This document shows positions 53,365 through 63,000 of a stretch of DNA of 63,705 bases, one piece after another; within the stretch, counting starts at the first letter, position 1, and every line of letters starts with the position of its first letter. The stretch comes from Chitinivibrionales bacterium (lineage in GTDB: Bacteria > Fibrobacterota > Chitinivibrionia > Chitinivibrionales > WJKA01): positions 1-63,705 of the forward strand of contig WJLW01000091.1 of the NCBI GenBank assembly GCA_014728295.1, given 5' to 3'. A model generated the notes under the pieces. The model saw only the letters and a list, made by a program, of their open reading frames with translations. It was not told where the DNA came from and did not search any database. The position numbers and the translations under genes are program-made.

Positions 53365-54377
53365 GCTTTCGGCAGGTGAGGCAGGAATTTGGATTGCGCA
53401 AGGTGATTCGTTGGTGAGACCGATCCAAGCCAGCGTGTATCCGAGGCAAAAAAATGTGCCACCAGGTGAGAATACCCGACGACGCTTGTTGTTTTGCGGA
53501 TGCGTTTGAGCAAGTTGTCGCCGCCGGCCAGTGAAGTGCAGAGATACGACCAGAGTTCTTTCATCGCACCCAGCAAGGGCCCCGGGCCGTAGCCGTCTGC
53601 CTCGAGCAGCCGGCATATTTCATCGTGAAAGCTTTTGATCCGGTCGGTCTGATTTTCATGCTGCATGGTGGGATATTTGCAGTTTGCCGGCAAAAAGGGG
53701 TCCGCAACCACTCCCCGCCCCATCATCCAGGTGGTGATTTGCGGAAAGCGGGTTTGCAGTTTCCTGAAATCAGCAACGCTTGTAATGTCTCCATTGTAAA
53801 TTAGGCCGTGCGCGCTGGTGCGAAGGCATTGCGCAAATCTTTCAAGATCGACCCGACCGGCGTAGTGCTGGTCGGCCGTCCGGGGGTGAACGATAATCGA
53901 CTGTAGGGGATAGTCGTTCAACAGTGGCAGCAAGCGGCTCAACTCGTTATGATCGCGCAGGCCCAGTCTGCATTTCAGCGAAACCGGCAGCACCGGTCCT
54001 GCGCAGACAATGTCAAGAAACGAACGTATCATATCCGGATAGGGGAGCAGCCCGCTTCCTCGTTTTTTGCGGGTTACTTTCGTAAACGGGCATCCGAGAT
54101 TCCAGTTCACTTCATGGTAGCCGAGATCTGCAAATATGCGCATCGAGTTTACAAATTCGTGAGGATTGTTACCGATGAGCTGCGGTATTACCGGCATTGC
54201 GGCATTGCGGGCAGGATCTAGCTCACGCAGATGTGATCGTTGCGGGCTTGTTCCTTTAACCGGCGCAACAAAGGGTGCAACGGCATAATCAACGCCGCCA
54301 AAATAGCGGGCGAATGCGCTTCGAAAAGGAGCTCCGGTAACGCCGCGCAATGGAGCGAGTACTATTTTCGGGTGCAT
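53361..54377 (-). CDS. tRNA-dihydrouridine synthase
   Basis: 338 residues from the ATG at 54377; a TTG at 54389 is in frame. FMN barrel: LAPLRGVTGAPFRSAFARYFGG, QLIGNNPHEF, NWNLGCPFTKVTRKKRGSGLL with the catalytic Cys, SLKCRLGL, IIVHPRTADQHYAGRVD, IYNGDIT, and MMGRGVVADPFL. It reduces uridines in the tRNA D-loop with NADPH. The substrate-site class (A, B, C) is not clear from sequence. Confidence 0.9.
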   Translation of the reverse strand: MHPKIVLAPLRGVTGAPFRSAFARYFGGVDYAVAPFVAPVKGTSPQRSHLRELDPARNAAMPVIPQLIGNNPHEFVNSMRIFADLGYHEVNWNLGCPFTKVTRKKRGSGLLPYPDMIRSFLDIVCAGPVLPVSLKCRLGLRDHNELSRLLPLLNDYPLQSIIVHPRTADQHYAGRVDLERFAQCLRTSAHGLIYNGDITSVADFRKLQTRFPQITTWMMGRGVVADPFLPANCKYPTMQHENQTDRIKSFHDEICRLLEADGYGPGPLLGAMKELWSYLCTSLAGGDNLLKRIRKTTSVVGYSHLVAHFFASDTRWLGSVSPTNHLAQSKFLPHLPKA

Positions 54378-54679
54378 GATAACTTTCAATAATTCGAAAG
54401 CTTTTCGAGCGGAATCTCGACTCTGGCGAAAAAATAACCTGCCTTTCGATAAAGTGCAACATTCTCAAGGCATATCCCGAGTCGAAGCAACTATGCGCAT
54501 TTACGCAACGACTTGATGTTGCGTGCGGAATTTAGTATTTCTACACTTGCCATAAGTACCTATCTTCCGGTAAATGGCGTTTTATTCAGGTGAAGAGCCG
54601 TGTCGGCGAGCATGAGCATTCTCTTCGATACAGTCTCAAACAATATCATCCAACCACAAAACCGTGAGGAGGCGGGTGT
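54378..54679. other. Intergenic region between dus and the OmpA-TSP3 gene
   Basis: These 302 bases hold no gene that I can see. They contain a 22-base inverted repeat, ACGCAAC-N8-GTTGCGT, at 54503-54524 (about 155 bases before the downstream ATG), which could be an operator. A GAGGAGG Shine-Dalgarno lies about eight bases before 54680. Confidence 0.45.
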
Positions 54680-56503
54680 ATGAAAACGTTGTGCACAGCC
54701 CTGCTTGTATGTGTATGCTTTGGTATCAGTACGGTATCTGCAAATGATATCAATACCGGCGGACAAACCGGCGTTGTACGGGCATTATCGGCGGAAACGC
54801 TGGGGAAAACCGGATTAAACGCCGGCGGTGCATTCAAGTATGCAACCGAAAGCGACTATGTTGCCGGCCCGAACGGTAGTGCCAATGTCACGCTCAACGG
54901 TTACCCGGTATCCAATCTGGATAGTCCCATTCTCATTTCGGGCGATGTGTACGTTGCCTTCGGTCTTACTCATATCTGGGATCTGAGCATCAACCTTCCC
55001 GAATATTACGATCGGGGCGGCTGGGGTGAAGATCTTGCCGGCATCGGTGATCTCGAAATTGCTTCAAAGCTACAGTATCCATACCAGCAAAAAGATGCGG
55101 TGCTTACTCATGCATACTTCTTTAAAATCATTTTTCCAACCGGAGATAAACAAAAGGGATATTTTCCGCGTCATTCGTATCATATCAAACCGGACGAAAC
55201 CAACCAGCAAGAGGGCAGCTTTACCACCGGCGCGGTGTTTTTCAATCCCATGCTTATATGGACGGTTAATTTTGACAAGCTGAAAGAGCAGGCAATACCG
55301 TTTAAAATGCATTTTAATTTTGGCGGCGTCATTGCGCAACAGAAGAGCGCAAGCTCGGTGGTGGCGGCGATAGCCGCGGAATACACGCCGATTGAGCTGC
55401 TTACTTTTTTCCTCGAGTTGAGCGGCGAATCGCGGGTTGTTCACTATAGCAGATCTTTCAGTACCGCGTCGTTCAACGATGATCCGTTTATCCTGACGCC
55501 CGGCGTGAAAGTAAATTTCCCGTTCGGCATGTATGTCACACTGGCCGGCGACATCGGTCTTTCTTCGGATAAGGACGAAGACCGTACCAACTGGTCTCGT
55601 GATGGCTATCGCTATTCAACCTCTCCCTGGCCGCAGTATGGCGTTCAGTTGTCTGTCGGCTGGAATGGCATCCTCAAGCATGATGACTCCGACGGCGACG
55701 GTTTGACCGATAACAAAGACGCCTGCCCCGGGCAGGCTGAAGATAAGGACGGCTTTGAGGATGAAGACGGCTGTCCCGATACCGATAATGACAGCGACGG
55801 TGTTGTTGATGCGAAAGATAAGTGTCCCAACAAGCCGGCAACATGCGATGGCTGTCCGGTGCTTGACAAAGACAATGACGGTATCGACGATGACGTCGAT
55901 TCGTGCCCCGAGCAGCCCGAAGACAAAGACGGATACGAAGACGATGACGGCTGTCCCGAAATTGACAATGACGACGACAAAATCAATGACAAGGATGACA
56001 CGTGTCCGAACAAAGCGGAAGATGAAGACGGCTTTGAAGACACCGATGGGTGTCCGGATCTTGACAATGACGGTGACGGGGTAAAGGATGCGCAAGACAA
56101 GTGCCCCAACAAAAAAGGTCGCGCGGACAACGACGGCTGTCCCAAAACCAAGGAAATCAAGCGCGGCAAGCTGATTCTCAGCGGTGTCACATTCCAGTCC
56201 GGCAAGGCGGTTCTCACTCCCAACTCATACACGATTCTCGATCAGGTATTTGAATCGCTTGACGAATGGAAAGAGGTCAAGCTCGAGATTCAGGGACATA
56301 CCGACAGTCAGGGCAGCCGGTCGATTAATCAGCGTCTGTCACAGCTTCGTGCCGAGGCCGTAAAGGAATACCTGGTAAAAAAGGGTATCGATCCCTCTCG
56401 TCTGAGGGCAATTGGATACGGAGAGGACAAACCGATTGCCGACAATACGACGGCAGAGGGGCGCGCGAAAAACAGGCGTGTTGAAATGCATCGTATTGAT
56501 TAG
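54680..56503 (+). CDS. OmpA-family outer-membrane protein with thrombospondin type 3 repeats
   Basis: 607 residues with a signal peptide (ending VSA, about 22). An eight-stranded-type barrel or beta-rich region spans about 30-330. Five or so calcium-binding type 3 repeats (about 335-490) alternate DxDxDG loops with paired Cys (DSDGDGLTDNKDACP, DTDNDSDGVVDAKDKCP). A C-terminal OmpA/MotB peptidoglycan-binding domain (about 500-607) has LEIQGHTDSQGSRSINQRLSQLRAEAV (in part). It anchors the outer membrane to the cell wall; the Ca loops make a stiff spacer. A terminator follows. Confidence 0.93.
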   Translation: MKTLCTALLVCVCFGISTVSANDINTGGQTGVVRALSAETLGKTGLNAGGAFKYATESDYVAGPNGSANVTLNGYPVSNLDSPILISGDVYVAFGLTHIWDLSINLPEYYDRGGWGEDLAGIGDLEIASKLQYPYQQKDAVLTHAYFFKIIFPTGDKQKGYFPRHSYHIKPDETNQQEGSFTTGAVFFNPMLIWTVNFDKLKEQAIPFKMHFNFGGVIAQQKSASSVVAAIAAEYTPIELLTFFLELSGESRVVHYSRSFSTASFNDDPFILTPGVKVNFPFGMYVTLAGDIGLSSDKDEDRTNWSRDGYRYSTSPWPQYGVQLSVGWNGILKHDDSDGDGLTDNKDACPGQAEDKDGFEDEDGCPDTDNDSDGVVDAKDKCPNKPATCDGCPVLDKDNDGIDDDVDSCPEQPEDKDGYEDDDGCPEIDNDDDKINDKDDTCPNKAEDEDGFEDTDGCPDLDNDGDGVKDAQDKCPNKKGRADNDGCPKTKEIKRGKLILSGVTFQSGKAVLTPNSYTILDQVFESLDEWKEVKLEIQGHTDSQGSRSINQRLSQLRAEAVKEYLVKKGIDPSRLRAIGYGEDKPIADNTTAEGRAKNRRVEMHRID

Positions 56504-56530
56504 CATACTATTCCTGCAGTGCACAGTCGG

Positions 56531-56567
56531 GCCTCTCGATTAAATCGGGAGGCTTTTTAATTTTTTC
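56531..56567 (+). terminator. Rho-independent terminator after the OmpA gene
   Basis: CCTCTCGATT-a-AATCGGGAGG (56532-56552) forms a ten-pair stem with one G-T pair, then CTTTTTAATTTTTT. It lies 30 bases after the OmpA stop codon. Confidence 0.85.
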
Positions 56568-56673
56568 AATGAGGTAGCCGGTATTGCCATGGGGCCGGGG
56601 TTTGTGGCATTGTACTTGCTCAGTTTCAGGCTTTTAAACAGATATACCGCACAATTCATAACAGGAGGAATTA

Positions 56674-57576
56674 ATGCGATTTTTGACAAAAACGGTTGCA
56701 CTTGCAGTTTGCGTCGTGGCGTTTGCCACAGCACAGGACAATACCTGGCGGATTGACATCGACTGGAATCTGACCTCTACTCTGAATGCGTATAACGACG
56801 CTTGGGAAGGGGGAGAAGTCGGAACCTTCACCTGGACGACACAGCTTAATGCTTCGGCCCAAAAGCAGCTTGCCAAAATGATTCTCAACAAGAATGTGCT
56901 GAAACTTGCATTCGGGCAATCTGCATCTGAGGGTGATTCCACGGGCTGGTCCGCACCGAAGAAAACAACCGACCTGATCGATTTCGAAAGTGTTTTTCAA
57001 TTCACGCTGGGTATTCTTATCGATCCATTTGTGTCGGTTCGGGTCGTATCACAATTCTACGATGTCGGGCTTAATTCTGATTATCCGGTGGTCAATCCGG
57101 TTGACCTTACCGAGAGTTTTGGCGTTGCGCGGGATATTGTCAAGGATGAAACGACAAGCTGGAATGCGCGTATCGGCGGTGCGGTTCATCAATACATCAA
57201 TCGCATGGGGGTCAATCCCGAGGGAGACAAAGTGCTCAATGATGCCGGTCTTGAATTTGTTACCGACTTCAAGACGACGTTGCGTGAGGGCTGGATCGAG
57301 TTCAACAGCAATTTCAAGCTGTACCAGGCACTGCTGCCGTGGGAAGATGAGGAGCGCGATGTTGTCGAGGACGGACAGCTTGTCTATCCTTACCTCTACC
57401 CGGACATCACCTGGCAAAACATTTTAACGGTCAATATTACGAAATACATCATGCTTAGCTTGACTGATGAGATACGGTACGACCGTGAAAAAAACAAAGG
57501 CGGTCAGAACAAATTTACCACCGCGCTTGGTATAACGTACAAATTTTCAAATCGAAAGAAGAAGGGCAAAGAGTGA
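56674..57576 (+). CDS. DUF3078-like secreted beta-barrel protein
   Basis: 300 residues with a signal peptide (ending FATAQ). The mature part is a beta-rich chain of alternating aromatic strands (TWRIDIDWNLTSTLNAYNDAW, FTWTTQLNASAQKQL, DFESVFQFTLGI, IEFNSNFKLY), consistent with the DUF3078 group of Bacteroidetes and Fibrobacterota outer-membrane proteins, though the C-terminal part is rich in Lys. AGGAGG lies seven bases before the ATG. Function unknown; probably in the outer membrane beside OmpA. Confidence 0.75.
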   Translation: MRFLTKTVALAVCVVAFATAQDNTWRIDIDWNLTSTLNAYNDAWEGGEVGTFTWTTQLNASAQKQLAKMILNKNVLKLAFGQSASEGDSTGWSAPKKTTDLIDFESVFQFTLGILIDPFVSVRVVSQFYDVGLNSDYPVVNPVDLTESFGVARDIVKDETTSWNARIGGAVHQYINRMGVNPEGDKVLNDAGLEFVTDFKTTLREGWIEFNSNFKLYQALLPWEDEERDVVEDGQLVYPYLYPDITWQNILTVNITKYIMLSLTDEIRYDREKNKGGQNKFTTALGITYKFSNRKKKGKE

Positions 57577-57594
57577 GAACTGCATAGATTGTTG

Positions 57595-57641
57595 GGGTGA
57601 GGACGGAATATCTCACCCTTTCAGGGCGTAGGGTGTTTTTT
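57595..57641 (+). terminator. Overlapping alternative hairpins and terminator
   Basis: GGGTGAG (57595-57601) can pair with CTCACCC (57612-57618). The same CACCCT (57614-57619) can instead pair with AGGGTG (57630-57635), followed by TTTTTT. The second fold is an ordinary terminator of the DUF3078-like gene; the first would compete with it, as in an attenuator. No plus-strand gene follows within 2 kb, so plain termination is the simplest view. Confidence 0.65.
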
Positions 57642-57739
57642 GGGACATTCCTGGCCCGCGCCTGAAAGTGAAAGCCCGGACCGGTATGTACCAGGCCTTT
57701 GGCCTTGCAGTGTCGCTCATCGTGCGCCCACGACACAAC

Positions 57740-59608
57740 CTACCGAGCATTTCGGTGGTAATTATACGCCTGGAAAACCGAGACTTCCAGCATCTTAAAC
57801 GCTTCGGGGTCGGAAAACTTCTTGAGCGGTGACCTGAACTGCATGAATCGATTGTATGCCTCGCCTATTTTTTCTTCTTCCAGTAATCCGTATATCCGCA
57901 TAATATACTCCTGAGCTTTTGACTCATTTTCGCTGATGTCCTCGCTTGTTCCCAAATCGTCATCGTATGCGTATGCAGATGAGGAAGCATGCGCATCCTG
58001 TCTTGATGGCTTGGCGGTTTTTTCGATTTCCACGTTGTAGGCCTCGGCAGGTGCGGGTGCATATGCCATGTCGGATTCCTCGACGAAGGTGCGGGACGCT
58101 TGATTATCTGCATGCTGGTCGCGCTGTTTGCGGGCAGGTGCGCGTCGCTTTTCTTCTGCTTCACGCTCGTGAGCTTCACGTTTGCGTGCTTCTGCCAGGG
58201 CCTTTTCTTCTCTGACTTTGCGCTTGGCGGCTTTCTTTTCCTGTCTGGCTCTGATCTTTGCCAGTTTGCGCTGCTTGCGGGCTTTGCGCCGTTCGGCGCG
58301 GCGTATTTTGCGCCTGTTTTTGCGATAGTATGCGCGCTGACGCTTCTCCTCTTCGGCTTTGATGCTGTCTGCCCGGGCCTGGGCCTTGCGTTTGGCAGCA
58401 GCACTGAGATCGCCAATAATAATCGCATTTTCTTCGGCTGCCGAGCCAACTTTTTCGAGTTCTTTGCTGATTTCGGAATCTTCCTGCTCCTGCTCTTGCA
58501 AGGCAACATTCATGATCTCGTCATAAACTTCACCAATGCGTTCAAGGGAGACGCCATGCATGCGCAGGGCCGATTCCATGTAATCAAATGCGGCTTCAAC
58601 CCCCTCCTTCATGAGGATTTGCAGGTTTTTATTGACAAAAACGATCTCCTTGCGCTCAAATTCCCGTTTCAGTTCATCGAGCGCTTGTTCATAGCTCGAC
58701 AGCTTGCCGTCACCGATTTTTTCTCTCAGGCGATTGATGTTTCGCTCGATCTTGGCGATTTCCCCGGAAGCAAGCTCGAGCTGGTTGCGCAAGAGATACT
58801 GTCTGGCCTCCTCGGCATCCTCGTTAATGAAGTCCTGGTAGTTGGTGACATTAGCCTTATATTGCAGTTTGGTTTCGAGGGCATTGAGCTTATACATAGA
58901 GGTAGTGAGATAGCCCTGGTAGCGGCGGCAGTATTCAAGCTCATTGCGGGCGCGGCTCATTTCTCCCCCGGCCAGGGCATTGTCGAGTAGCCGGGATATC
59001 TCAAGCGATACATTACGGCTTCTTTGCTCAATGGAAGCGGCCAGCTCGTTTGCCGTGCGCGTGTCAAGCTTCAGCATTTTGGAGTGAATGTCTACCAGAT
59101 TGTCGAATCGGGGACGTTTCGCGCCAATGAGCGCATTGAACTGATCGATAAGACTGTTTTTAACAGCGAGATTTTCTCTGCGTTGTTGCTCCTCAATCTC
59201 CTGGGCTTCGTACCAGATATGTGCTTCCAGTTCGCTGACCTTCCAGAGCACATATTTCTCGTTGGGGTCACCCTGAGCCATTTTGCGCAACTTGCGGCAT
59301 ACATTTTTTGCATGGGCAATTGCCTCTTTTCTGCGAAAGCCAACCCCCCCGACGCTCATGGCCTGACTGAAATTGACAAAGGCCTGCAGAATCATGGTGT
59401 CGATATACGACTGCGTCATATATTCTTTGCCGGATTTTGAAGGTGCGGCATGCAATAAACCCGGAGGGGCGGCGGATCCTCCGGCATGCAAAAAAGCTGA
59501 AGGTCTCGGAGGTGAAGGGGGGGACGCAATTTCGTGCAGGAGGGCAATACCTGCAGGAAATGCCAGCAAAAGAGCAAGCGTCTTCGTTGCAGAAATAGGG
59601 TATGTCAT
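57740..59608 (-). CDS. Secreted coiled-coil protein with a highly basic KR-rich region
   Basis: 622 residues with an N-terminal hydrophobic signal/anchor (about 8-28). A long helical and coiled-coil body follows (about 60-440), e.g. EIAKIERNINRLREKIGDG. Next is a 75-residue Lys/Arg/Ala/Glu stretch (AYYRKNRRKIRRAERRKARKQ ...), then an acidic Ser/Tyr linker and a helical end. No enzyme motif. It is divergent from the giant beta-helix gene, so the 420-base gap between them holds two promoters. Family not recognised; a structural envelope role is inference. Confidence 0.7.
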   Translation of the reverse strand: MTYPISATKTLALLLAFPAGIALLHEIASPPSPPRPSAFLHAGGSAAPPGLLHAAPSKSGKEYMTQSYIDTMILQAFVNFSQAMSVGGVGFRRKEAIAHAKNVCRKLRKMAQGDPNEKYVLWKVSELEAHIWYEAQEIEEQQRRENLAVKNSLIDQFNALIGAKRPRFDNLVDIHSKMLKLDTRTANELAASIEQRSRNVSLEISRLLDNALAGGEMSRARNELEYCRRYQGYLTTSMYKLNALETKLQYKANVTNYQDFINEDAEEARQYLLRNQLELASGEIAKIERNINRLREKIGDGKLSSYEQALDELKREFERKEIVFVNKNLQILMKEGVEAAFDYMESALRMHGVSLERIGEVYDEIMNVALQEQEQEDSEISKELEKVGSAAEENAIIIGDLSAAAKRKAQARADSIKAEEEKRQRAYYRKNRRKIRRAERRKARKQRKLAKIRARQEKKAAKRKVREEKALAEARKREAHEREAEEKRRAPARKQRDQHADNQASRTFVEESDMAYAPAPAEAYNVEIEKTAKPSRQDAHASSSAYAYDDDLGTSEDISENESKAQEYIMRIYGLLEEEKIGEAYNRFMQFRSPLKKFSDPEAFKMLEVSVFQAYNYHRNAR

Positions 59609-60028
59609 TGAGCTAAAGCGCCTTTCTCCTGTCCGGAACGCTGTTTATGCGTTTAACTTTTTTGCTTGTACTCATCAAACACGAATGTAATAATATAACA
59701 TTCGAAAAAAGAATTGGCCAATCTCAGGCTGTCGGCAATGCGCCCTGCTGCTGACTGCATTGCATTATGACATTTCCGGCTTGCAGCCTATGCAACCGGC
59801 GGCGCATTTCGCAGAGAACTGACGCGAAGCGGCTATATCTACCGGACGCTGTCCATAGATTATCCCACGCTTGATCTCGGAAAAATTATATCGGGCAGAA
59901 ATGACGCTTTCAGCGCATATGGACTTTTTCTGCGTCATACTATATAATCAGGATACGGTACGTTCGGAAATGAAATTTAATCGCTTAATTCTTTTTCGGT
60001 GCACTATCAATCCACAGGCGTTGCATGC
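59609..60028. other. Divergent intergenic region with an open stretch without start codon
   Basis: These 420 bases separate two divergent large genes. From 59771 to 59947 one plus frame stays open for 58 codons without a good start (reading RRELTRSGYIYRTLSIDYPT and on). This may be a coding relic or chance. No RNA gene or clear operator is visible. Confidence 0.35.
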
Positions 60029-63000
60029 ATGTTTAAAAGAGAATTTAGCGCCTTATGCATCTTTGCAGCAATCTTGGTGCTGAGCGCGTTACAGATTACG
60101 ATTACGGCTCAGACCGTCACCAATTATCGCTCGATAGGCAAAAACGGCAATGTTCTGTATCAGCAGGGCACTGCAAGCATCAATGCCGGTTCCGATACCG
60201 TGGTGTTGACAAATGCTTCTTTGCCCGCAACCGTCGGAAGAGGCGATGAGTTTGTCATCAATGGCGATCAAATTCACTACATCCGCGATATTTCGTCAGC
60301 TTCGGCGCTGGTGCTTCAGGCGAAGCGGCAATCCGGGCACACTAATGCGGGATATACCATCCGTCGCGCCTACACGTCACTGCAGGCCTGGGAAGAAGAT
60401 CGTGACGGCAATCTTGTTGGGGAAAACCGTGCTGAGGTGGGTGTCTGCTACAACGACGCCGTATTTACGGGAGGCGTATTCTTCAGTGGCGCAACAACCG
60501 ATGCAACCCGCAACATGACCCTCACCGTAGCCCCCAGGCATCGCCACAGCGGTAACGCAAGCGGTGTTTTGCTGAATCCATCCACCAACAGGCATGCAAT
60601 CAATGTGGAAACCCCCAATACAGTCATTGAGTGGATTCGCATTACAAACTGGTCAAGCGGTACCGAAAATGCATTATTGCTGGAAACCAAAACCCGGGTT
60701 AAAAATGTGATAATGTACGAAAATCACGGCACAGCGCCGGCAATTGCCTGCAGGACGCATGATTCTATTACTATTGAGAATTGCCTCGTTTATAATGTCA
60801 GGGGAGGGCTCGATGCAATCGATCAAACCAAATTGCGAGTTTGCAGCAGCACGTTTTTTACACCCAGCGGCGCAGCCATAAATCTTGGCAACAGCGGCAA
60901 AGCTGTGGTAAATAACTGCATAGCGGCAAGCACCGGTGAAGAGATTTCATTATTCTTCGGCGAAGCTACAGATGCATTCAGGGGATCATCCCATAATCTG
61001 TCAACCGACGGTTCGGCGCCCGGTCCCAACTCGCTGGTGAATATGAGCGCAGCAGCACTCTTTGTCGATATCACTGAAGGTGACCATGATTTCCACCTCA
61101 GAAACAATTCACCCGCAAAAGACAAGGGTATCTACATTCCCGGATTCGATCATGACGTGGACGGCGATATTCGACCTCAGGGCGCGTATAATGATATCGG
61201 TTTCGATGAGATACCTGAGCCCGGTTCGGCAGTCGGTGGAACCATCCAGATTCAGGATAATAACGGCTTCGTGATTACCGGCGCCGTACCACTCGGCATC
61301 AATGCCGTCAATGCGGCCAATATGCGCGTGGCTTCGGTTTCTGCCGACACAGCAGCCGCTGCCTGGACGCCGCACGCCCCTTCCGGCAGCGTATCGCTTG
61401 CAGGTGGACCGCAGGGATTGCGCTATGTATGGTCGCAGTTTAGAAAAGCAAACGGCATGCTTTCGCCGTGGACACACGATTCAACCGTATACGACACAAT
61501 CCCCGCAACCGCCGCCATCGAACTCGATACGCTGTTTTCGGATATCACCTGGTCAGGCTCGCTGTCCGGCAGCGTAGGTGATGCAGTCTCTGGTGTCAAG
61601 TCGGTCGAAATGCTTGTGCAGAATCAGTTTTCGGGAAACTACTGGAATGGATCGACATGGTCGAATCAGAGAGCCTGGCTGCAGATTACCGCCGCCGCAG
61701 GTATCTGGAGCTACAACTTGCCCTCATCGGTGCTGGACGAGGGGGGTGACGCTCACTATCTCCTGCAATTACGCACGACCGATCAGGCCGGCAATATCGA
61801 TTCACTCGCCGCTCAGGCACTATTCAGCTATGACAATCGACGTCCTGCCGGGACTATTACTGCCTCGTCAAATAACGGCTATGTAACCGTTAGCCCGGTG
61901 GATATAAGCTTGATCCGGTTGATTGCCGACAGCGTTCGCTTTGCGCTTGCCGCCGATACTGCCGACGCGTTGTGGAAGCCATTTGCCGAACGTGACAGCC
62001 TTGAATTACCGCGCAACGGCGTCTTTACCGTATATGCCCAGTTTAAAAACAGCGTCGGCACGCACTCGCCGTGGACGGCCGGCAATACCATCGTTTACGA
62101 CAATCAGCCGCCCGGCGCAACCATCACCGCATCCGATACCTTTACCGTTGCGCAATGGAACGCCTCCGGAATTACCGGCACGGCCGGCGACACGTTAAGC
62201 GGTATCGACTTTGTAGGAGTACAGGTCGTGCGCCAAAGTGACGGTACGTACTGGAACGGAAACGAATGGTCACCTGCCGAGAGCTGGGTGACTGCCGCCG
62301 ATACCATTGCCTGGCGGATAACCTTTTCGGTCGACAAGTTGACTGATGGTACGTATACCGTCAACGCGCGAGCGGTTGACAAAGCGGGAAATGTCCAGAC
62401 CCCGCCTGCACAAAAAGAGTTCAGCTTTTTCCGGCCGCCGCAAGCGCTCTTTTCAGCACGTGAAACCCGCGTCATAGTCGGCGGCACGGTATCATTTACC
62501 GATCAATCCGGCGGTACGGTAAGCGGTCGTGCCTGGAGCTTCGGCGACGGCTCGGGAGCGCAGGGTATCGGTCCTGTCCATACCTACGGCACGACCGGCC
62601 AATTCGATGTCACCCTCATCGCAACGGGGCCCGGCGGTGCGGATACGCTTGTCAAGACCGATCATATCGTTGTATTCAGCGGCAATTCAGACAACACGAT
62701 CCTCGTCAATGCTGATTACAAACTTCACAATAAGCTGGATCTTGTGTTCAGCGGTGCGGGCCAAATCAACACGAACAGCCTTTTCACTCCCTGGGCGGAA
62801 AGCATTGGCGTCTGGGTAAGCCGGACGGATTTGCCGGTGGATACCAGCAGGTCTAAGATGAGTGCCGCATTTGCCGTAAGTGCCATTCTGGCAGACCAGG
62901 ATAAAGAAATTTCAATTCCCGTACCGGAACAAGCTCAACATACGCACTACGGTGTCTGGGTATCGCCGCTGTGGAGTACCGGCCCCAGCATCTACGATCC

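Noticed and set aside
54680..56503. Repetitive GACAATGACGG-type DNA in the OmpA gene as a possible repeat array
   Set aside because: The periodicity is fully explained by the calcium-binding type 3 protein repeats.
58100..58990. A 296-codon frame opposite the coiled-coil gene, rich in Phe and Leu
   Set aside because: Exactly the mirror of the Lys/Glu/Arg-rich coiled coil; no start signal, and it overlaps a well-supported secreted-protein gene.
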